A stretch of DNA of 64,000 nt from contig NC_007952.1 in the NCBI RefSeq assembly GCF_000013645.1, positions 2,232,001 to 2,296,000 on the forward strand, written 5' to 3'. Of the stretch, positions 59,213 to 64,000 are shown piece by piece. This stretch comes from Paraburkholderia xenovorans LB400. GTDB lineage: Bacteria > Pseudomonadota > Gammaproteobacteria > Burkholderiales > Burkholderiaceae. Position 1 is the first letter of the stretch. Every line of letters starts with the position of its first letter. A program made the position numbers and the translations under genes. The notes beneath the pieces were generated by a model. That model did not search any database and was not told where the DNA came from. It worked only from the letters and a program-made list of their open reading frames with translations.

Positions 59213-62200
59213 ATGAAACGCAACCTGTTCTTCCGGTTTCTCGGGCGCCTGCGCGTCGGCCGCAAGCTGCTGCTGATCTATCTGCTCGACCTGAGCGCGG
59301 TGCTGTATATCAGCGGCATCCTGATCCACGAGAAATACATTGCGATCGACTTCTCCGACAAGGAGCTGGTCGGCAACGCCTACGTCGCGGCCGTGCACGA
59401 CGCGCTCGTCGACTTTGCGCTCGCCGGGGCCGGAAAACCGCAGACGCCGGCCCAATTGCAACGCACGGCGAGCTGGCTCGCCGACGCGGAGCGCCGCTAT
59501 GGCGCAAACATGCAGAGCGCGGAAATCAACGCGCGCGTGCTGGCGGCCCTCACGGCCAGCGCGGCGCCGCATGCGAGCGCCGCGACGGTGGACGGCGGGC
59601 TCGAAGCGACACGCGAACTGGTGACGCGGGTCGGCAACCAGTCGAACCTGATTCTGGACCCGGACCTCGACAGCTACTACTCGATGTCGCTGTCGATCCT
59701 GCGCTATCCGGAGCTGCTCAGCGACGTCAACCGGATCGGCCGCCATCTGCACGATGCCGGCGCGAGTCTTCGCACCGCACGGATGAGCCACGACGAGATG
59801 CGGACCCGCTACCTCGTGCTGGAAGGACAGCTCGACGCGGTATTGCAGGGGCTGCGCTCCGACTATGCGGAAGCCGCGGCCACCAACGCCACGCTGACCA
59901 GAACCATCGGTCCACCGATCACGCATATGCTCGCCGCGATCGACGCGTATCGCCGCGTGGCCGGCGCCGCGGTCGATGCCGGCTCGGATGCCGCCACGCT
60001 CACGGCGCTCGATGCCGCGCAGCAGGGCGTGGTGATGAGCGTGAGCGACGCGTGGAGCGCGACCGGCAATCAGCTCGAAAGACTGCTGCATGAACGCGTG
60101 CGCGGGCTCTTCGAGCGGATGTGGCTGCACCTCGGCACCGCGTTGTTCCTGCTGTGCGCGATCCTCAGCATGGTGTATTTCGTCGCGCAGCAGATTTCGC
60201 GGCCACTGCGCCAGCTCGCGCGCGTGATGGACACGGTGCGGCGTACGGGCGACCATTCGCTGCGCGCCAGATGGCATAGCCAGGACGAGATCGGCCAGCT
60301 CGTGCGAGGCTTCAACGACATGCTCGCGCAACTCGATCGCGAGCGCGACGTGCAGAAGGAACTCGCGGCGACAGCGCGCGCCTCGGCCGCGCAGTACGCA
60401 TTGGTCGAGGCGACTCCGGTGCCGATGGTCGTCACGGCGATCCCGGGGCATGAAGTGCTGCACGCGAACAAGCCCGCGCTTTACTGGCTGAATGGCTGCA
60501 CGGTCGATCCGTGGGCCGTCGGCCTCGACTCGGAGGTGCGCGCGCGCTTCTTCCAGCAGCTCTCCGACCGCGAGGCGGTCGACGAATTCGAGGTGCACTG
60601 GAAGGCCGCCAAAGAATCCACCTGGGCAATGCTGTCGGCGCGGCGTCTCGACTTCCAGGGGCGCGACGCCGTGCTGACCGCCTTCACGCCGATCAACCAG
60701 ATCAAGCTGATGGAGCAGCGCCTCGAATTGTGGGGCAAGGTGTTCGAAGCGTCATCCGAAGCCATTCTGATTCTCGACGCGCAACGGCGGCTCGTGACCG
60801 CAAACGCATCGTTCTATCGCGCGACCGGCTATCGCGCCGACAACGTGACGGGCAAGGAACCCGCTTTCCTGTTCGGCACGCAGGACCACGACGACATTCT
60901 TCCGGCCGTGATCGATTCCGTCGACCGCCTGAGCGTATGGCACGGCGAAGCGCACGTACGGCGGCGCGCGGGCAGCGACTATCCGGCGTGGCTGATGGTG
61001 AGCGCGGTGCGCGACCGGCGCGCGAACCTGTCACACTACATCTGCACACTGATCGACATCACGGACCGCAAGAAGAGCGAGGCGCGCATCCAGTTCCTCG
61101 CCGAACACGACGTGCTGACGGAGCTGCCGAACCGCGAGCTGTTCGTGAAGCGCCTGGGCGTCGTGCTCGGCAACGCGCGCCGCACGGGGCAGCGCGTCGC
61201 GGTGCTGTTCATCGACCTCGACCGCTTCAAGAACATCAACGATTCGCTGGGCCATCACATCGGCGACAGCCTTCTGCGCTCGGTCTCGCGACGCCTGTTG
61301 CAGGCCGTGCGCACCAATGACACGGTGAGCCGGCTCGGCGGCGACGAATTCACGGTGATCCTGAACAGCGTCAGCAACGCGGCGGACGTCACGCGCACGA
61401 TCGAGGAGCGTTTGCTGCCGCTCGTGCGCCAGCCGCATGAGGTCGGCGGCGTCACGCTGCAGGTGTCGTGCAGTGTGGGCGTAGCGCTGTTCCCCGACGA
61501 CGGCGAGGACATCGAGACGCTGATGCAGAACGCCGACGCCGCGATGTACCAGGCGAAGGGCGCCGGGCGCAACCTCGTCAAGTTCTTCGCGCCCGACATC
61601 GCCGAGCGCACCCGCTACCGGCTGACGCTCGAAGCCTGCCTGCGCAGCGCGATCGCCATGCACGAGTTCCGGCTCGAATACCAGCCGTGCGTCGATGCGC
61701 ATACGGGTGAACTGGTCGCCGTGGAAGGTTTGCTGCGCTGGAACAGCCCGCAGATCGGCATCGTCTCGCCCGCGCAGTTCATTCCGGTCGCGGAAGATAC
61801 GCGCCTCATCATTCCGATCGGCGCGTGGGTGATAAACGAAGCCTGCCAGCAGATCGCCGCGTGGGACGCCGAAGGTCTGACGCCGCTGCGTGTTTCGATC
61901 AACCTGTCGGCGATCCAGTTGCGCGATCCGGACCTGATCGGCACGCTCGCGGACAGTCTCGCGCGGCATGGCGTCGCGCCGTGGCGGCTCGAACTCGAGA
62001 TCACCGAAACCGTGCTGATGGACAACGCGGAGAACTATCTCACCATGATCAACGCGATCCGCGCGCTCGGGGTCAAGCTCTCGCTCGACGATTTCGGCAT
62101 CGGCTACTCGAGCCTCAGCTATCTGAACCGTTTTCCCCTCGACCGGCTCAAGATCGATCGGGCGTTCGTGCTCGACATGCTCGATGCCCGCGCGGACCTC

Positions 62201-62392
62201 GCCATCGTCCGCGCGATCATCGAACTGGGGCACGAGCTGGGCTTGCGGGTGGTCGCCGAGGGCGTCGAAAGCGAGCATCAGGCGCGCATCCTGCGCACGA
62301 TCGGTTGCGACGAACTGCAGGGCTTTCTGTTCTCCAAAGCGTTGTCGCCGGCCGATTTATGGTCGTGGACGAACGCGCGCAAGGTGGCCTGA
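59213..62392 (+). CDS. Membrane-anchored HAMP-PAS-GGDEF-EAL cyclic-di-GMP signalling protein
   Basis: A 1059-residue protein. Layout: TM1 (residues about 18-38), a helical extracytoplasmic sensor region (about 40-300), TM2 (about 305-327), HAMP (about 328-380), two PAS-like regions (about 400-500 and 515-630; the second contains ILDAQRRLVTANASFYRATGY), GGDEF and EAL. RLGGDEF (near 708) is intact with the RxxD inhibitory site five residues upstream (RTND). The EAL motif reads EGL (near 838), but the catalytic Glu and downstream LEITET, DDFGIGYSS, KIDRAF and VAEGVES residues are kept, so hydrolysis is plausible. It would make and degrade c-di-GMP in response to an external cue. Confidence 0.93.
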   Translation: MKRNLFFRFLGRLRVGRKLLLIYLLDLSAVLYISGILIHEKYIAIDFSDKELVGNAYVAAVHDALVDFALAGAGKPQTPAQLQRTASWLADAERRYGANMQSAEINARVLAALTASAAPHASAATVDGGLEATRELVTRVGNQSNLILDPDLDSYYSMSLSILRYPELLSDVNRIGRHLHDAGASLRTARMSHDEMRTRYLVLEGQLDAVLQGLRSDYAEAAATNATLTRTIGPPITHMLAAIDAYRRVAGAAVDAGSDAATLTALDAAQQGVVMSVSDAWSATGNQLERLLHERVRGLFERMWLHLGTALFLLCAILSMVYFVAQQISRPLRQLARVMDTVRRTGDHSLRARWHSQDEIGQLVRGFNDMLAQLDRERDVQKELAATARASAAQYALVEATPVPMVVTAIPGHEVLHANKPALYWLNGCTVDPWAVGLDSEVRARFFQQLSDREAVDEFEVHWKAAKESTWAMLSARRLDFQGRDAVLTAFTPINQIKLMEQRLELWGKVFEASSEAILILDAQRRLVTANASFYRATGYRADNVTGKEPAFLFGTQDHDDILPAVIDSVDRLSVWHGEAHVRRRAGSDYPAWLMVSAVRDRRANLSHYICTLIDITDRKKSEARIQFLAEHDVLTELPNRELFVKRLGVVLGNARRTGQRVAVLFIDLDRFKNINDSLGHHIGDSLLRSVSRRLLQAVRTNDTVSRLGGDEFTVILNSVSNAADVTRTIEERLLPLVRQPHEVGGVTLQVSCSVGVALFPDDGEDIETLMQNADAAMYQAKGAGRNLVKFFAPDIAERTRYRLTLEACLRSAIAMHEFRLEYQPCVDAHTGELVAVEGLLRWNSPQIGIVSPAQFIPVAEDTRLIIPIGAWVINEACQQIAAWDAEGLTPLRVSINLSAIQLRDPDLIGTLADSLARHGVAPWRLELEITETVLMDNAENYLTMINAIRALGVKLSLDDFGIGYSSLSYLNRFPLDRLKIDRAFVLDMLDARADLAIVRAIIELGHELGLRVVAEGVESEHQARILRTIGCDELQGFLFSKALSPADLWSWTNARKVA

Positions 62393-62410
62393 GCGGCACG
62401 GTGTCTTTCT

Positions 62411-62445
62411 CACGGTCGTGCACGGTCGTGCGCGGTCGTGCGCGG
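62411..62445. repeat. 10-bp tandem repeat
   Basis: CACGGTCGTG, CACGGTCGTG, CGCGGTCGTG, then CGCGG: three and a half imperfect copies just after the GGDEF/EAL stop. Confidence 0.6.
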
Positions 62446-62482
62446 TTCCCGCCGGCGCGGACGCATGACGGCGGCGGGAACC
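62444..62482 (+). terminator. Hairpin downstream of the GGDEF/EAL gene
   Basis: GGTTCCCGCCG (62444-62454) pairs perfectly with CGGCGGGAACC (62472-62482) across a 17-base loop. No T-tract is visible. Probable terminator of the signalling gene. Confidence 0.55.
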
Positions 62483-62602
62483 GCTCGCGCTCACGAGACC
62501 GGATAAAGTCTCGCCCATTTCGCTGCCAATGCCGGTTTTCCCACATACCGCCAGCTTACGACTTGTCATCCTGATGACTCGGACGTGCGGCGGGAGATGG
62601 CC

Positions 62603-62881
62603 ATGTCAGTCTATGTGGATGAAGGGTTCAGGCCCTGTGTGACGGAATGCGCGACGGTCGCGTTCCGGGTGTGCTGTGACGATCGGGCGCAGATCTTCGA
62701 GGTCAGCGCCGAAGCACTCGTGACGTATTGCGGTGCGGCGAGCAAGCGAAAGCAGGACCTGCTCGTCGCATTCGAAGACGCGCAGCTGGAAATCCTCTCG
62801 GTAGCGGCGCAGAAATGGACATTCAGACCGACGGAGCCGGTGCGTCTCGGCCTCGACGAATTCCGAATGGTCAGACATTAG
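62603..62881 (+). CDS. DUF1488-like small protein
   Basis: A 92-residue soluble protein. VAFRVCCDDRAQIFEVSAEALVTYCGAASKRKQDLLVAFEDAQLEILSVAAQKW resembles the small DUF1488 family, with a beta-sheet followed by a helix; function unknown. ATG at 62603 is set by GGGAG six bases upstream; a GTG at 62585 is in frame but unnecessary. It precedes the PhnD-like gene by 25 bases on the same strand. Confidence 0.65.
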   Translation: MSVYVDEGFRPCVTECATVAFRVCCDDRAQIFEVSAEALVTYCGAASKRKQDLLVAFEDAQLEILSVAAQKWTFRPTEPVRLGLDEFRMVRH

Positions 62882-62906
62882 ACGGCGGGCATGCCAGAAT
62901 AGCGCC

Positions 62907-63698
62907 ATGACCTGGATCGCCGCCCTGCCCATGTATAACGTCACGCCCGCGCTCGACCTGGAGTGGCGCGAGTGGCTCGCCGACGTGCTGCGCCGGGTCA
63001 AGCCCGCGTGCCGCATCGTCGAACCGGACGAGGAATTGCATGGCTTCTGGCGGCGCCCCAATCTGCTGATCTCGCAGACCTGCGGCTACCCGTTCATGCA
63101 CGGCCTGCACGAACAGGTGCAACTGATCGCCACGCCGCGCTTCGACGCGCCCGGCTGCGAGGGCGCCCATTATTCGAGCGTACTGGTCACGCGCGCGGAT
63201 GCACCGTTCGATACGCTGGCGGCATGCCGCGGCGCACGTGCCGCCTACAACCAGGAAGATTCGAATAGCGGCATGAACGTGTTTCGCCACGCCGTGGCGC
63301 CGCTCGCGCGCGCCGGCCTGTTTTTCCGCGCGGCGTTGCGAACCGGCTCGCATCTCGGCTCCTTGCGCGCGGTGGCGGAAAATCGCGCGGATATCGCGGC
63401 GATCGATTGCGTGACCTTCGCTTTCGTGTGCGACGAAATGCCGGAACTGGCCCGTCAGGTTCGCCGGATCGGCACGACGGCGCCCTCGCCGGGGCTGCCG
63501 CTGATCGCCTCCGGCACGGTGCCCACGGCAACGGTCGAAGCCTTGCGCGAAGCGTTGAACGAAGTGCTCGCCGCCCAGCCCGAGCGTGCGAAACGCCTGC
63601 GTTTGCAGGGGTTTTCCGTGTTGCCGCGCTCGGACTACGAACGCATCGAGCAACTCGAAAACGAAGCGCGCGCCGTCGGCTATACGCGCCTCGCCTGA
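62907..63698 (+). CDS. PhnD/SsuA-like (type II periplasmic-binding fold) protein without signal peptide
   Basis: A 263-residue protein. It begins WIAALPMYNVTPALD without any signal sequence. LLISQTCGYPF, AHYSSVLVTRADAPFDTLAACRGARAAYNQEDSNSGMNVFRHAVAP and TGSHLGSLRAVAENRADIAAIDCVTF are typical of phosphate/phosphonate ABC binding proteins (the S-x-S-G-x-N anion loop and the D-x-x-A-I-D block). Without an export signal it may be a cytosolic sensor or enzyme-like homologue. No phn genes are adjacent. Confidence 0.85.
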   Translation: MTWIAALPMYNVTPALDLEWREWLADVLRRVKPACRIVEPDEELHGFWRRPNLLISQTCGYPFMHGLHEQVQLIATPRFDAPGCEGAHYSSVLVTRADAPFDTLAACRGARAAYNQEDSNSGMNVFRHAVAPLARAGLFFRAALRTGSHLGSLRAVAENRADIAAIDCVTFAFVCDEMPELARQVRRIGTTAPSPGLPLIASGTVPTATVEALREALNEVLAAQPERAKRLRLQGFSVLPRSDYERIEQLENEARAVGYTRLA

Positions 63699-63713
63699 AC
63701 TGCGGCCTGGCGG

Positions 63714-64000
63714 CTACTGCACGTCCAGCACCAGAAGCTGCGCGCCATCGGCCACCTGATCGCCAACCGCATACAGTACCTCCGAGACCGTACCCGCAGC
63801 CGGCGCACCAATGGTGTGCTCCATCTTCATCGCTTCCATCACGATGAGCGGCGTGCCCTTCTCCACCACGGTACCCGGCTCCACCAGCACCGCGATCACC
63901 TTGCCCGGCATCGGCGCGGTCAAACGGCCTTCGCCGCCTTCGGCGTCCGCGGCGTGGGCGAGCAGGTTTTGCCATTCGAACGCCAGCGCTTCGCCGAGGC
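63714..64000 (-). CDS. Biotin-carrier end of an acyl-CoA carboxylase alpha subunit (partial)
   Basis: Only the last roughly 95 residues are in the window; the gene runs off the right edge. LTAPMPGKVIAVLVEPGTVVEKGTPLIVMEAMKMEHTIGAPAAGTVSEVL is the biotinyl domain, with the biotinylated Lys in EAMKMEH. Preceding residues (LGEALAFEWQNLLAHAAD) suit the end of a methylcrotonyl- or propionyl-CoA carboxylase alpha chain. It carries CO2 on biotin to the beta subunit. Confidence 0.9.
   Translation of the reverse strand, partial: LGEALAFEWQNLLAHAADAEGGEGRLTAPMPGKVIAVLVEPGTVVEKGTPLIVMEAMKMEHTIGAPAAGTVSEVLYAVGDQVADGAQLLVLDVQ

Noticed and set aside
59171..60598. 475-residue minus-strand ORF
   Set aside because: Antisense of the GGDEF/EAL gene.
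1..64000. tRNA, rRNA, CRISPR, IS element or prophage
   Set aside because: No cloverleaf-like sequence, direct-repeat array, transposase motif or phage gene was seen on either strand.

Overview
The window looks like about 64 kb of a chromosome or megaplasmid replicon from a Burkholderiaceae bacterium, most likely Paraburkholderia. This rests on the high GC content, third-position GC bias (long antisense shadow ORFs everywhere) and the gene families present. I see no rRNA, tRNA, CRISPR array, insertion sequence or phage gene. Nearly all of the sequence is accessory metabolism: catabolic operons, transporters and their local regulators. I found no clearly broken gene. Two genes run off the ends: a Liv-type binding protein at the left edge and a biotin-carboxyl-carrier domain at the right edge.

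Layout. (1) 1-13.5 kb is a mixed housekeeping/accessory stretch: a PlsC-like acyltransferase, an MFS exporter, several small hypothetical genes, an H-NS-family protein with an altered DNA-binding motif, an LMW phosphatase/arsenate-reductase-like protein, a DnaJ-domain protein, an FMN reductase, a ferritin-like protein overlapping an amidase, a CDP-diglyceride hydrolase and a fatty-acid desaturase. (2) 13.4-28.1 kb is an organic-acid catabolic cluster: NDP-forming acyl-CoA synthetase, enoyl-CoA hydratase, aldehyde dehydrogenase, LysR regulator, two MmgE/PrpD proteins, a TcuA/fumarate-reductase-like flavoprotein, and a complete LivKHMGF-type ABC importer. (3) 28.7-33.6 kb holds a HutC-type GntR regulator facing an enolase-superfamily dehydratase and an MFS permease, followed by another MFS gene. 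(4) 33.7-45.4 kb contains a two-domain carboxymuconolactone-decarboxylase-like (CMD) protein divergent from an operon of CaiB CoA-transferase, CitE-like lyase, LysR, MFS, metallo-beta-lactamase-fold lactonase-like hydrolase, AtuA-family protein, DUF4387 protein and 2-hydroxyacid dehydrogenase. A GntR/FCD regulator, a phosphoglycerate mutase and a second CMD protein face back toward it. (5) 45.5-59 kb is a minus-strand run: cupin, three beta-hydroxyacid dehydrogenases, two MFS permeases, PcaC-like CMD, aldehyde dehydrogenase, NIPSNAP and MmgE/PrpD, followed by an SDR, a LacI regulator and a divergent second lactonase-like hydrolase. (6) 59.2-64 kb has a PAS-GGDEF-EAL signalling protein, a DUF1488-like protein, a PhnD-like protein and the end of an acyl-CoA carboxylase alpha subunit.

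How the genes may work together (inference). Sections 3-5 repeat the same kit: permease, lactonase-fold hydrolase, CMD protein, and dehydrogenase or CoA-handling enzymes. This suggests linked pathways that import a hydroxy- or keto-acid or lactone, open or rearrange it, activate it with CoA and cleave it with a CitE-type lyase. The AtuA + DUF4387 pair sits in this pathway and has no established reaction that I can name. Three near-identical LacI-type operator candidates (55776, 56662, 58145) and three FCD-GntR-type candidates (43575, 48751, 55579) suggest which promoters belong to which regulator. Start codons were chosen from ribosome-binding sites and family alignments recalled from memory; no database search was possible.
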